A stretch of DNA of 64,000 nt from Palsa-504 sp050011155 (lineage in GTDB: Bacteria; Actinomycetota; Actinomycetes; Streptosporangiales; Streptosporangiaceae): positions 8,170 to 72,169 of the forward strand of contig JBEKJP010000028.1 of the NCBI GenBank assembly GCA_050011155.1, in the 5' to 3' direction. Under the pieces are notes generated by a model that was not told the origin of the DNA, did not search any database, and saw only the letters and a list, made by a program, of their open reading frames with translations. Position numbers and translations under genes: made by a program. Shown here in pieces: positions 8,618 through 16,561 of the stretch. How positions within the stretch are numbered: position 1 is the first letter of the stretch; each line of letters opens with the position of its first letter.

Positions 8618-9390
8618 GCCTGAGCGAGATCGTGCGGCCGTACGGCGATACCACCGGGGACGGGCGGGTGCAGCTGTCGTTCACGCTGCCCGTGCCGTTC
8701 GGCGACGAGACCGAGCGAGCCCGGGCCGAGGGCGCCGCGCTGCAGCTGGCGGCCAAGATGGGCATGGACCCGGCCATGGTCGTGCACGCCAAGGGGATGG
8801 GCCCGGACTTCACGTTCTTCATCGTGTACGGGCGGGTCAGCCACCTGGTCAACCTGTCGGCCGTGACGGTGGCCGAGCGGGAGTTCCCGGTGCTGCCGGC
8901 CGCCGAGGTCAACCTGCGGATCCGCTCGGCCCTCGGCCGCAAGCTCGTCGTGGTCGGCGCCTGCATCGGCACCGACGCGCACACGGTGGGCATCGACGCG
9001 ATCCTCAACGTCAAGGGGCACGCGGGGGAGAAGGGCCTGGAGTACTACCGGGAGATCAAGGTGGTGAACATGGGATCGCAGGTCAGCGTCGAGGACCTGG
9101 TGGCGCGGGCCGCCGCCGAGCACGCCGACGCCGTGCTGGTCAGTCAGGTCGTCACCCAGCGGGACGCGCACCTGACCAACACCCGCGAGATGTCGGCGGC
9201 GTTCCAGGCCGGGTTCGCCCCCGAGAGCGGGCGGCGGCCGCTGCTGGTGGTGGGCGGCCCGCGGTTCGACCCGTCCGCCGCGCACGACCTCGGCGTGGAC
9301 AAGATCTTCAGCCGCGGCACCACGCCGGGCGAGGTGGCCAGCTACCTCGCGCACGTGCTGGCGCCGGCGTCGGCGGAGGTGTCCGCGTGA
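8614..9390 (+). CDS. kamE: Lysine 5,6-aminomutase beta subunit (B12- and PLP-binding)
   Basis: 258 residues. A base-off cobalamin motif DAHTVG is visible (Asp121, His123, Gly126), and Lys134 in LNVKG lies 11 residues after the cobalt-ligand histidine. That spacing matches His133 and Lys144 of the characterised Clostridium beta subunit, so Lys134 should form the internal aldimine with PLP. Both cofactor residues being intact argues for an active mutase. Starts and ends are coupled by 4-nt overlaps to kamD and kal. Confidence 0.92.
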   Translation: MSLSEIVRPYGDTTGDGRVQLSFTLPVPFGDETERARAEGAALQLAAKMGMDPAMVVHAKGMGPDFTFFIVYGRVSHLVNLSAVTVAEREFPVLPAAEVNLRIRSALGRKLVVVGACIGTDAHTVGIDAILNVKGHAGEKGLEYYREIKVVNMGSQVSVEDLVARAAAEHADAVLVSQVVTQRDAHLTNTREMSAAFQAGFAPESGRRPLLVVGGPRFDPSAAHDLGVDKIFSRGTTPGEVASYLAHVLAPASAEVSA

Positions 9391-9776
9391 GCGCCGAGGT
9401 GGGCCTGTCGGTGACGCACCGCCGGTACGTGAAGCACGGCGACGCGCACTACGGCGGGGACCTGGTGGACGGGGCGTACGTGCTCGGACTGTTCGGCGAC
9501 GTGGCGACCGAGGTGTGCATCAGGACCGACGCCGACGAGGGCCTGTTCGCGTCCTATTCCGACGTGCAGTTCCGCGCGCCGGTGCTGGCCGGGGACATCA
9601 TCGAGGCGACGGCCACGGTGACCGCGGTCGGCCGCCGCAGCAGGCGGCTCGCGCTCGAGGCCCGGGTGGTCTGCCGGGCCGACCCGGAGCGCGGGGATTC
9701 GGCCGCCTCGGTGCTCAGCGAGCCCATCGTCGTCGTCACCGCGACCGGCACCGTGGTGGTGCCCGCGACGCCGTAG
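9387..9776 (+). CDS. kal: 3-aminobutyryl-CoA ammonia lyase (hotdog fold)
   Basis: 129 residues, GTG start overlapping the kamE stop (GTGA). The segment RYVKHGDAHYGGDLVDGAYVLGLFGDVATE and the central SDVQFRAPVLAGDIIEATATV fit the Kal branch of hotdog proteins. Kal removes ammonia from 3-aminobutyryl-CoA to give crotonyl-CoA. It is the last gene of the overlapping cluster. The intervening step, cleavage of 5-amino-3-oxohexanoate with acetyl-CoA (Kce), has no gene here. Confidence 0.85.
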   Translation: MSAEVGLSVTHRRYVKHGDAHYGGDLVDGAYVLGLFGDVATEVCIRTDADEGLFASYSDVQFRAPVLAGDIIEATATVTAVGRRSRRLALEARVVCRADPERGDSAASVLSEPIVVVTATGTVVVPATP

Positions 9777-9798
9777 CGTTCCTCAGTAGGGTTTAACA

Positions 9799-11229
9799 GT
9801 GACATCTTCTTCCTCGCTGCTGCCGGCGACGAGCCGGGCGCTCACCCGCCGGATTGCCGTCGGCCAGGCCGAGGGCCGGGCGCCCTCCCTGGTCGGGGCG
9901 GTGGTCCGGGACGGCGGCCAGGCCTGGTGCGGAGCCCGGAGCATGCTCGAGGGGCATGAGCCGGATGACGGCACGCAGTACCGGATCGGCTCGCTGACCA
10001 AGACGTTCGTCGCGGTGCTGGTCATGCGGCTGCGCGACGAGGGCCGCCTGGACCTGGCCGACCCGCTGAGCCGGCACCTGGCGGACCTGGAGGTTCTGGG
10101 GTCGGGCCAGGCGGCGAGCGCGACCATCGCCCAGCTGCTCTCGCACACGGCCGGCCTGCCGTCGGAGACCCCCGGGCCATGGTGGGAGCGAACCCCTGGT
10201 GACCTGCGTCCCGGGCTCGGTGACATCCTCGGTCCGGCGCCGCATCGCCCCGGCCGCCTGTTCCACTACTCCAATCCGGGCTTCGGCCTGCTCGGCGCGC
10301 TGGTCGGCCGGCTGCGCGGGCACGGCTGGGAGGAGGCGCTGCGCCGGGAGATCCTGCAGCCGCTGGGCATGACCCGCACCAGCGCGTCACCCCGGGAGCC
10401 GCACGCGCGCGGCTTCGCGGTCCACCCGTGGGCCGACGTCATGCAGCTCGAGCCGGCCGACCCGACCGGGCTGATGGCCCCGGCCGGGGAGCTGTGGTCG
10501 ACGGCGGCGGACCTGTGCCGGTTCGCCGCCTTCCTGCTCGACGGCGACGACCGGGTGCTGCCCGCGGCCACCCTGGCCGAGATGCGCGCCCCCGCCGTGC
10601 CGCCCGGCGACGAGACCTGGACCGGCGGTTACGGTCTTGGCCTGCAGCTGTTCCGCCACGACGGACGGGTCCTGTACGGCCATACCGGCTCGATGCCCGG
10701 CTTCCTGGCGACCCTGTGCGTGAGCTCAGGCGATGGTCTCGCCGGGATCGCGCTGGCCAACGCCACGGCGGGCCCGGACATCTCCGGGATCGCTCTCGAC
10801 CTGGTGACGATCGTGGCCGAGAACGAGCCGCGTCTCCCGGCGCGCTGGCAGCCGCTGCCCGAGGTCGACCAGTCCCTGCTCGCGCTGACCGGCCTGTGGT
10901 ACTGGGGGCCCCGTCCCTATGCGCTGCGACTGCTCGCCGATCGCACCCTCGAGCTCGGGTCGGCGTCCGGCCGGGGCCGCGGCTCCCGCTTCCGGGCCGA
11001 GCCCGACGGCACCTGGACCGGCCTGGATGGCTACTACACGGGCGAGACCCTGCGCCTGGTCCGCGGGGCGGACGGCACGGCTGATCACTTCGACCTGGGA
11101 TCGTTCGTCTTCACCCGGACGCCTTACGGGCCCGGCGGGCCCCTGGCCGCGCGTCCGGACCGGGCGGGCTGGCGGTCCTTCTTAGCCGGTCAGCCGGCGA
11201 TGCCTCGCGCAGCGAAGATCTCGTCGTAG
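9799..11229 (+). CDS. Serine hydrolase of the class C beta-lactamase / penicillin-binding family
   Basis: 476 residues from GTG 9799. The catalytic set is visible: Ser65-Leu-Thr-Lys68 (SxxK), Tyr157-Ser-Asn159 (YxN), and HTG in the late GHTGSMPGF segment. No signal peptide is evident, so it is probably cytosolic, acting as an esterase or peptidase rather than a secreted lactamase. A beta-rich C-terminal domain follows residue ~350, as in many family members. The last ~13 codons run over an antisense gene remnant (11190-11335), so the natural C-terminus may have been changed by that rearrangement. Confidence 0.82.
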   Translation: MTSSSSLLPATSRALTRRIAVGQAEGRAPSLVGAVVRDGGQAWCGARSMLEGHEPDDGTQYRIGSLTKTFVAVLVMRLRDEGRLDLADPLSRHLADLEVLGSGQAASATIAQLLSHTAGLPSETPGPWWERTPGDLRPGLGDILGPAPHRPGRLFHYSNPGFGLLGALVGRLRGHGWEEALRREILQPLGMTRTSASPREPHARGFAVHPWADVMQLEPADPTGLMAPAGELWSTAADLCRFAAFLLDGDDRVLPAATLAEMRAPAVPPGDETWTGGYGLGLQLFRHDGRVLYGHTGSMPGFLATLCVSSGDGLAGIALANATAGPDISGIALDLVTIVAENEPRLPARWQPLPEVDQSLLALTGLWYWGPRPYALRLLADRTLELGSASGRGRGSRFRAEPDGTWTGLDGYYTGETLRLVRGADGTADHFDLGSFVFTRTPYGPGGPLAARPDRAGWRSFLAGQPAMPRAAKISS

Positions 11230-11335
11230 TAGCGGATGGCGAGGGGCTCGGTGAGCATGGCCTCGAACGTCCCGGTGAACCCCCGCTCGGTCCGCCAGGC
11301 CAGGTAGTCCTCGTAGTTCCGCCGCTCGGTGGTCT
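11190..11335 (-). pseudogene. C-terminal remnant of an unidentified gene
   Basis: The minus strand reads as an ordered protein tail of about 48 residues, containing NYEDYLAWRTERGF, TFEAMLTEPLAIRYYDEIF and ending AARGIAG before TGA. It has good codon usage but no start: the frame meets TAG immediately upstream of 11335. The remainder of the gene is missing. It overlaps the 3' end of the serine hydrolase and stops 25 bp before the next gene. I could not name the family. Confidence 0.6.
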
Positions 11336-11359
11336 ATGGCCCGGGGAGCGCCGCCGCGA

Positions 11360-11884
11360 TTAACTGGGCCGGCGACGGGTGCGGTAGCGGGTCATGGGGC
11401 CGAGCACTCCGGGGACCACGGCGAAGGGGGTCATGCCGAGCCGCTTGACCACCGCGACCGAGGCGGCGTTGCCTTCGTCGACCTCGGCCAGCACCTCGGG
11501 CAGGCCGAGGGTCCCGAGAGCATGATCAATCACGGCGCGGGCGGCCTCGGTGGCGTACCCGCGGCCCCACGAGCCGGGGGCCAGGCTGTAGTAGATCTCC
11601 AGGCCGATGGCGTCGAGCGGCCGCAGGCCCGCGGTGCCAGCCAGTTCGGTGCCAGCCAGTTCGGGCCGGCCGCGCTCGTGGGCGATCCAGCTGCCGTACC
11701 CGTTCACGGCGAAGTCCCGGGTGCTTTCCTCGATGGTCTCGGTGACCTCGGCCGGGGAGAGCGCCGCTCCGTCGAACAGGAACCGGCAGACATCCGGGAG
11801 CGCCCAGTGGGCCAGCAGCACCGGATGGTCGTCGGCCGTCACCGGACGCAGAACGAGACGTTCCGTGGTCAGGACGTATTCCAT
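11360..11884 (-). CDS. GNAT N-acetyltransferase (RimJ/RimL-like)
   Basis: 174 residues from ATG 11884; longer upstream extensions lack coding character. It begins TTERLVLRPVTADDHPVLLAHW and has the acetyl-CoA loop GSWGRGYATEAARAVIDHA, both typical of RimJ/RimL-type GNAT enzymes that acetylate protein N-termini or small molecules. A short duplicated ELAGT segment comes from an imperfect tandem repeat in the DNA. The substrate is unknown. The gene is divergent from the TSCPD gene. Confidence 0.82.
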   Translation of the reverse strand: MEYVLTTERLVLRPVTADDHPVLLAHWALPDVCRFLFDGAALSPAEVTETIEESTRDFAVNGYGSWIAHERGRPELAGTELAGTAGLRPLDAIGLEIYYSLAPGSWGRGYATEAARAVIDHALGTLGLPEVLAEVDEGNAASVAVVKRLGMTPFAVVPGVLGPMTRYRTRRRPS

Positions 11885-11983
11885 GCCCGTCAGGCTATCC
11901 AGCCGGACCTCGACGGGGCTACCATTGCCTTGCTTCGTAGCTGTGTAAGCGAAGATTTCATATACCAGTTCGGAGGTTAGACC

Positions 11984-12454
11984 ATGGTCGCAGCCGTTCG
12001 TCGGCATATGCCCGGGCGTCGCAGCGGACACACCGTCACCGTGACGATCGGGGCCGAACGGTTCTGCCTCACCGCCAACCAGCGGGACGACGGCAGCCTC
12101 GGCGAGGTATTCATCCACTGGGGCAAGCACGGCAGCAGCACGGCCGGCCTGATCTGCGCCTACGCCGCTGGCCTTTCCGCGGGCCTGCAGCACCGGGTGC
12201 CGCTGGCCGACCTCATCCGTCCCGGCCTCGGCCAGTACTTCGTGCCCAACGGGCACACCGACGACCCGGAGATCCCCCGGGTCCGGTCCGCGGTCGACTA
12301 CATCGCCCGGCGCCTGGCCATCGACTGGCTGCCGTACCCCGAGCGGGCCGGGCTCGGCGTCTACACGCTGACCGAGCGCGTCCAGCGGGCCAGCACCTGG
12401 ATCACCGCGTGCGAGCGAGCAGCCCGGCGACCAGCACCTCGAGCATCTCGGTGA
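11984..12454 (+). CDS. TSCPD-domain protein
   Basis: 156 residues; ATG 11984 follows CGGAGG at good spacing. The block LTANQRDDGSLGEVFIHWGKHGS, then GLICAYAAGLSAGLQHRVPL and GHTDDPEIPRVRSAVDYIARRLAIDWLP, is the TSCPD domain found at the C-terminus of B12-dependent ribonucleotide reductase and as stand-alone actinobacterial proteins of unknown role. The final ~20 residues (Arg/Ala/Pro rich) lie antisense to a TetR remnant and look like read-through past the domain, so the original stop was probably lost. Confidence 0.8.
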   Translation: MVAAVRRHMPGRRSGHTVTVTIGAERFCLTANQRDDGSLGEVFIHWGKHGSSTAGLICAYAAGLSAGLQHRVPLADLIRPGLGQYFVPNGHTDDPEIPRVRSAVDYIARRLAIDWLPYPERAGLGVYTLTERVQRASTWITACERAARRPAPRASR

Positions 12455-12672
12455 GCGTCGCGGTGAAGTCCAGGCGCAGCGCGGCCAGCGCCGGGTCGGC
12501 CTCGTAGGCGGCCAGCATCGCGGCCGACGGATGGGTGTGCGGCCACAGCGCGGCGGTTGTCAGGACTACGGCTCCGGCCAAGCGGAACGCGGCGGCATCG
12601 CCCAGCTCGGGTACGCACCGGAGGAAGATGGCGCCGAGCGCACTGATGCCGCGCTGCCCGCCGGCGCCGCCC
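12402..12672 (-). pseudogene. TetR-family regulator, C-terminal remnant
   Basis: The minus strand frame ending at TGA 12402-12404 encodes about 85 residues of a TetR ligand-binding domain tail: FLRCVPELGDAAAFRLAGAV, TAALWPHTHPSAAMLAAYEADPALAALRLDF and the final EMLEVLVAGLLA. The DNA-binding half is absent. The frame joins, out of phase, the flavin-protein remnant at 12673-12846, so two broken genes meet near 12672. Confidence 0.65.
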
Positions 12673-12846
12673 AGCGGTGACCGTGGCCACCACCAGCAGC
12701 CGCATGCCCGGCAGCCGCCCGGTCAGCTGCGCGGCGGACAGGCGGCGTTCGTCGGTGATGATGCCCCGCAGGTGCGCGCCCGCGCCCGCGCTGCTGCGGT
12801 CCAGGAGCTTCTGCAGGTCATCGAGTTCTTCGGGTGTCCCGAGCAT
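12673..12846 (-). pseudogene. Pyridoxamine-phosphate-oxidase-like flavoprotein, N-terminal remnant
   Basis: ATG 12846 opens 58 residues resembling the N-terminus of actinobacterial PNPOx-like flavin proteins: LGTPEELDDLQKLLDRS, then ERRLSAAQLTGRLPGMRLLVVATVTA. Sense stops at the point where family members continue into the FMN-binding barrel; afterwards the frame reads through the TetR remnant as Arg-rich nonsense. The family call rests on memory of related N-termini and is moderate. Confidence 0.5.
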
Positions 12847-12882
12847 CCGCCGATTACACCACGCGGGTACGACAGAGCGTCC

Positions 12883-13305
12883 TCAGCCCGCCGCGCTGCG
12901 CGGCTGCTGAGGGCGGCTGATCCTGGCGGCGAACAGGTCGCGGAGGCTGACCACGCCGTGAACCCGCCGTCCGGCCATGACGGGCAGGTGACGGAAGCCG
13001 TTCAGGAGCATGATCTGGGCCGCGTCCTCGACCGGCGTGTCAGGCGGCGCCGCCTGCGGGTCCTTGGTCATCCAGGCGGACACCGGGACCGCGGTGAGAT
13101 CCGCCCCGGAGGCCGCGGCCTTGAGCACGTCCCGCTCGGTGAGGATGCCGGCCAGGAAGGGGCCCTGCATGACCAGGGCCGAGCCCACGCTCTCGCGCAC
13201 CATCGCGGCGGCCGCCTCGGCCACCGGGCTGTCCGGGGCGATCGACACCATCCGTGCGTGCACCAGGTCGCCGACCGTCAGGGACCGGCGGGCGGTGTCA
13301 GCCAC
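12883..13305 (-). CDS. Two-CBS-domain protein
   Basis: 140 residues, GTG start. Two CBS motifs lie at about residues 10-65 (TVGDLVHARMVSIAPDSPVAEAA to ILTERDVL) and 75-130 (MTKDPQAAPPDTPVEDAAQIM to VVSLRDL). Paired CBS domains bind adenosine nucleotides and sense energy or redox state, usually by controlling a partner. Its start overlaps by 8 nt the stop of the 80-residue protein upstream, so the two are probably co-translated and may work together. Confidence 0.87.
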   Translation of the reverse strand: MADTARRSLTVGDLVHARMVSIAPDSPVAEAAAAMVRESVGSALVMQGPFLAGILTERDVLKAAASGADLTAVPVSAWMTKDPQAAPPDTPVEDAAQIMLLNGFRHLPVMAGRRVHGVVSLRDLFAARISRPQQPRSAAG

Positions 13306-13540
13306 TTTCGCCGATTTCGTACAGCTCGGATTCGTCGTGCGGCGACGACGGCCCGGCGAGTTCCTCCGATAGCAGCCGCCACAGCGAGCCCGCCCACGCG
13401 GACACCTGCGGCCACCGCATCCAGAACAGCTGGAGGGTCGTCTCGTCGAACTGGGTGTGCGCCTGCTCGGGCGATACCGAGCGGGTGAAGTCCTCGAACT
13501 GGTGCATCAGGTCGAGAAAGCGGTCGGCGCTGCCATCCAT
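13298..13540 (-). CDS. Small conserved-looking hypothetical protein
   Basis: 80 residues from ATG 13540, with GGAGGTGA placed about 6 nt upstream, a strong ribosome site. An in-frame-shifted TTG at 13544 gives a basic nonsense protein and is rejected. The product is acidic, Trp-rich (FWMRWPQVSAWAGSLWRLL) and mostly helical, with no membrane segment. I do not recognise it. It overlaps the CBS-domain gene downstream and is likely in the same operon. Confidence 0.65.
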   Translation of the reverse strand: MDGSADRFLDLMHQFEDFTRSVSPEQAHTQFDETTLQLFWMRWPQVSAWAGSLWRLLSEELAGPSSPHDESELYEIGESG

Positions 13541-13544
13541 TCAA

Positions 13545-14316
13545 TCACCTCCAGGGGGGGCCGAAGGCCGACCACGAGCCGGTGGCCGGCAGCCGGGGAG
13601 CCGGGTGAAGCTAAGTGGGGTGATCTATACCCCGAAAGCATGCTGCGCAACGGCGCAGGCGATGCCTATTTTCCCTCGCCGCCCGCGAAAGGTCTAGACC
13701 CCTTACATCGAGCCTGAACTGGCCCGACCGTCACTGTCTGTAGTAAAAACGATATCTCAGTCGCTTAGTGTCAGATTGGACGGTTGACATTGCCCTGATC
13801 GGGGGTAAGTTGCTGATCAGTCCAGCACCGGGCTCGCCGGCCGGACCAGCAGGCTCATCAGGTTCGGGCTATGTCATGACAGGGGCGCCCGCAGCCAGCC
13901 GCCCCTGGGCCAGGCGTGGCACTAGAACGGGCAGGAAGAGCACGCCGCGCCTATCCGGCTGGACGGGGGGGTTGGGCCTGGAAAGGGCCCGGGCACCCAG
14001 TAGACAACGGGGATCAGGCTCGTGGCCAACGGGACGGCCCCCGGTCCGAAGGCGCTGCCCGGGTCCTTTCTCTCTGAGAACATGGCTCCCCTCTGAGAAC
14101 AGTGATAGCGCGCCCCTGGCACAAATCCGGCGGCACGTTCGTTGGGTACTGGGGGGTCTCGCCCAGGCAGAGGCGAACAGCGGACGGCGCCGGGACGGCC
14201 GGGTAGTAGCGGTCAGCCCGCGAAGGCCTACGGGGATATCATGGCCTGCACTGTCGGCGACTAGCCTCTGCGGCTGGGCACCGCCTGGTAAACCAACACA
14301 GCGATAGGCAGGGGTT
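13545..14316. other. Gene-free stretch with a candidate promoter and a direct repeat
   Basis: Long frames here (for example 13768-14307) have poor codon usage and low-complexity translations, so none is called. Two features stand out: a TTGACA/TAAGTT pair at 13784-13811, and an 11-bp direct repeat CTCTGAGAACA at 14072-14082 and 14091-14101, 19 bp apart (about two helical turns), which could be an operator for the gene starting at 14317. Confidence 0.45.
13784..13811 (+). promoter_or_regulatory. Candidate sigma-70-type promoter
   Basis: TTGACA (13784-13789) and TAAGTT (13806-13811) are separated by 16 bp. No gene starts within 500 bp downstream on this strand, so if active it would give a long leader for ppm1 or a non-coding RNA. 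Matches like this are uncommon in such GC-rich DNA but can occur by chance. Confidence 0.3.
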
Positions 14317-15084
14317 GTGACTGAGCCAAACCCGTCCGCCGGCCGGATCGTCATCGTCATGCCGACGTACAACGAGCGGCAGAACCTGGAGTCCATCGCG
14401 GGCCGGGTACGGGCGGCGCTGCCGGAAGCGGACCTGCTGGTCGTCGACGACAACAGCCCGGACGGGACCGGCGACATCGCGGACAAGCTAGCCGAGGTCG
14501 ACCCGCACGTGCAGGTCATGCACCGGACCGACAAGGCGGGCCTGGGCAAGGCGTACATCGCCGGGTTCGGCTGGGCGCTCGAGCGCGGCTACGACGTCAT
14601 CATGGAGATGGACGCGGACGGCTCGCACCAGCCGGAGCACCTGCCCGCCCTGGTCGGCGCCCTGGACGGCGCGGATCTTTCCATCGGGTCCCGGTGGGTC
14701 CGCGGTGGCAAGGTCGTCAACTGGCCCAGGTCGCGCGAGGTGCTGTCCCGTGGTGCCAATATCTACATCCAGGTCATGCTAGGGCTCGGCGTCCGCGACG
14801 CCACCGCCGGGTTCCGCGCCTACCGCGCCGCCACGCTGCGGACGATCAGCCTGGACCAGGTCGAGTCGACCGGGTACTGCTTCCAGGTCGACCTGACCCG
14901 GCGCGTCGCCGCGGCGGGCCTGCGGATCGTGGAAGTGCCGATCACGTTCGTGGAGCGCGAGCACGGGGCCTCGAAGATGAGCAACAGCATCATCCTTGAG
15001 GCGTTCTGGCGGGTGGCCCAGTGGGGCGTGTCCCGGCACCTGCACCGGCCCGCCAAGCGGGCCCAGCTCAGCAAGACCAGCTAA
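14317..15084 (+). CDS. ppm1: Polyprenol-phosphate mannosyltransferase (GT2, DPM1-like)
   Basis: 255 residues, GTG start. GT2 motifs: VMPTYNERQNLESI, LLVVDDNSPDGTGDIA, and the DxD-like MDADGSHQPE; the GSRWVRGG segment is typical of dolichol/polyprenol phosphate mannose synthases. It should transfer mannose from GDP-mannose to polyprenyl phosphate at the membrane's inner face, supplying protein O-mannosylation and lipoglycan synthesis. It has only the soluble catalytic domain, with no Lnt-like or membrane domain fused. RbpA and GDPD genes follow on the other strand, an order familiar from Streptomyces. Confidence 0.87.
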   Translation: MTEPNPSAGRIVIVMPTYNERQNLESIAGRVRAALPEADLLVVDDNSPDGTGDIADKLAEVDPHVQVMHRTDKAGLGKAYIAGFGWALERGYDVIMEMDADGSHQPEHLPALVGALDGADLSIGSRWVRGGKVVNWPRSREVLSRGANIYIQVMLGLGVRDATAGFRAYRAATLRTISLDQVESTGYCFQVDLTRRVAAAGLRIVEVPITFVEREHGASKMSNSIILEAFWRVAQWGVSRHLHRPAKRAQLSKTS

Positions 15085-15162
15085 GCGAGAACAGCTCACG
15101 GCACCCCTGGCTTCCGGGGCAACCCGGGGTGCCGGCTGCGGGTGATGGGCGAGCCAGTGCGG

Positions 15163-15543
15163 CTAGGCGCTCCGGCGGTGCGGGCGGCTGGTGTCCTGGC
15201 CACGGTCGCCGCTGCGACGTTCCCTGATGATTTCCAGGCGCTCGGCCAGCACGGCTTCGAGGTCTTCCACCGTGCGGCGCTCCATGAGCATGTCCCAGTG
15301 GCTGCGCGGCGGCTTGGCCTTCTTCGGCGAGGGGGATTCCCCGGTCGCCGCGATCGCGATCGCGCCGCAGACCCGGCACTCCCACGTCGGGGGAAGTTCC
15401 GCCTCCGTGGCGAAAGGCACGCTAAAATGATGTCCATTCGGGCAGTTGAATGGAACGTCCTGACGGGGTGCCAGGTCAGTGTTCCTGTCGTTCTCGTAGC
15501 TCGTCGCACCGAGCCGGGTGCCGCGAAGTGCGCGTTCGGCCAT
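15163..15543 (-). CDS. rbpA: RNA polymerase-binding protein RbpA
   Basis: 126 residues. The segments RGTRLGATSYENDRN, FNCPNGHHFSVPF and TWECRVCG are diagnostic; Cys34, Cys56 and Cys59 are candidate zinc ligands. RbpA binds RNA polymerase and group 1/2 sigma factors, stabilises the open complex and affects rifampicin tolerance; it is limited to Actinomycetota. I place the start at ATG 15543, with GGGAGG 8 nt upstream, rather than the longer frame from 15579. The C-terminal ~25 residues are Arg-rich and may extend beyond the sigma-interaction domain. Confidence 0.92.
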   Translation of the reverse strand: MAERALRGTRLGATSYENDRNTDLAPRQDVPFNCPNGHHFSVPFATEAELPPTWECRVCGAIAIAATGESPSPKKAKPPRSHWDMLMERRTVEDLEAVLAERLEIIRERRSGDRGQDTSRPHRRSA

Positions 15544-15693
15544 GCTTGCTGCCTCCCAGGCGGTCAGCGGTTCTTTCAAACAACGCTGAATACCCGGACA
15601 AGATTCCCCATGCGGGCGTTACCCAATCGTATTTCGTCGGAAAGATCGTGGTTACCTGTCCCGGCGGGGCCGGCCGCACGCCGCGGGCCGAGG

Positions 15694-16497
15694 TCAGGCG
15701 CCCGTCCGCGGATACCACTGGCCGCGTTCGATCAGGACCTGGCGCAGCACCTCGAGGTCGTCGGTCATGATCCCGTCCGCCCCCAGGTCCAGCAGGCGCG
15801 TCATCGCGGCGGGGTCGTTGATCGTCCATACGTGCACGTCCAGGCCGAGGGCGTGGGCCCGGCGGATGAACGACCTGGTGGCCACCCGGGCGGGCACCTG
15901 CGTACAGCTGGCCCCGGCCTGGGCGAGCCGCCGGGCCAGCAGATGGGTCGGCGCCACCTGGGCCCGGCTGGAACCGGTCAGGCCGGCGCCGACCGAGTAC
16001 CGGACGGCGGCGATCGCGGCCGGCGAGGTCGTCATGCAGACCGGGTGGTCGAGGAGCTTGCGGGCGGTACGCAGCCGCGCGCCGGAAAACGAGGTCAGGC
16101 ACACCCGGTCCCACGCCGCGGTCCGCTGCAGCACGCCGGGAAGCAGCGGTATCCCGGCCTCGTCCTTGAGGTCGATGTTGAAGCGGGCGTCGGGCCAGGC
16201 GCCGAGCAGGTCCTCGATCAGCGGGATCGGCTCCGAGCCGCTCACCCGCAAGGCGGCGACCTCGCGGTACGACTTCATGTTGATGGGGCCCCCGGCGCCC
16301 GTGACCCGCTCCAGGTTGCGGTCGTGGAACGCCATCAGCTTCCCGTCGGATGTCGCCCGCGCATCGGTCTCCAGGTACGCGTAGCCCAGCTTGATCGCGC
16401 GTTCGAACGCGGTCCAGGAGTTCTCCGGCGCGTGGGCCGCGCCGCCGCGGTGCGCGAATGCGAGGGGCCGGGGATGATCGAGAAATGGCACGTACAC
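15694..16497 (-). CDS. Glycerophosphodiester phosphodiesterase
   Basis: 267 residues with the GDPD signatures AFAHRGGAAHAPENSWTAFERA (catalytic His and Arg), YLETDARATSDGKLMAFHD (metal-binding Glu/Asp and second His) and FNIDLKD. It hydrolyses glycerophosphodiesters to glycerol-3-phosphate and an alcohol. There is no signal peptide, so it is cytosolic. It lies downstream of rbpA on the same strand with a ~114-bp gap, matching its place near rbpA in other actinomycetes. Confidence 0.9.
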   Translation of the reverse strand: MYVPFLDHPRPLAFAHRGGAAHAPENSWTAFERAIKLGYAYLETDARATSDGKLMAFHDRNLERVTGAGGPINMKSYREVAALRVSGSEPIPLIEDLLGAWPDARFNIDLKDEAGIPLLPGVLQRTAAWDRVCLTSFSGARLRTARKLLDHPVCMTTSPAAIAAVRYSVGAGLTGSSRAQVAPTHLLARRLAQAGASCTQVPARVATRSFIRRAHALGLDVHVWTINDPAAMTRLLDLGADGIMTDDLEVLRQVLIERGQWYPRTGA

Positions 16498-16561
16498 GAA
16501 CGTAGTATGCCCGTTGCGCGCGCTGACCTGGTGAACGTCGGGTGTCCGCTTGGTGCCGGCC

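Noticed and set aside
9799..11229. True secreted class C beta-lactamase
   Set aside because: Catalytic motifs are shared, but there is no signal peptide and a long extra C-terminal domain is present, which fits cytosolic esterase or peptidase relatives.
13768..14307. 179-codon plus-strand frame in the gap before ppm1
   Set aside because: Its translation is Arg/Pro/Gly-rich without recognisable structure, third-position bias is poor and no ribosome site precedes it.
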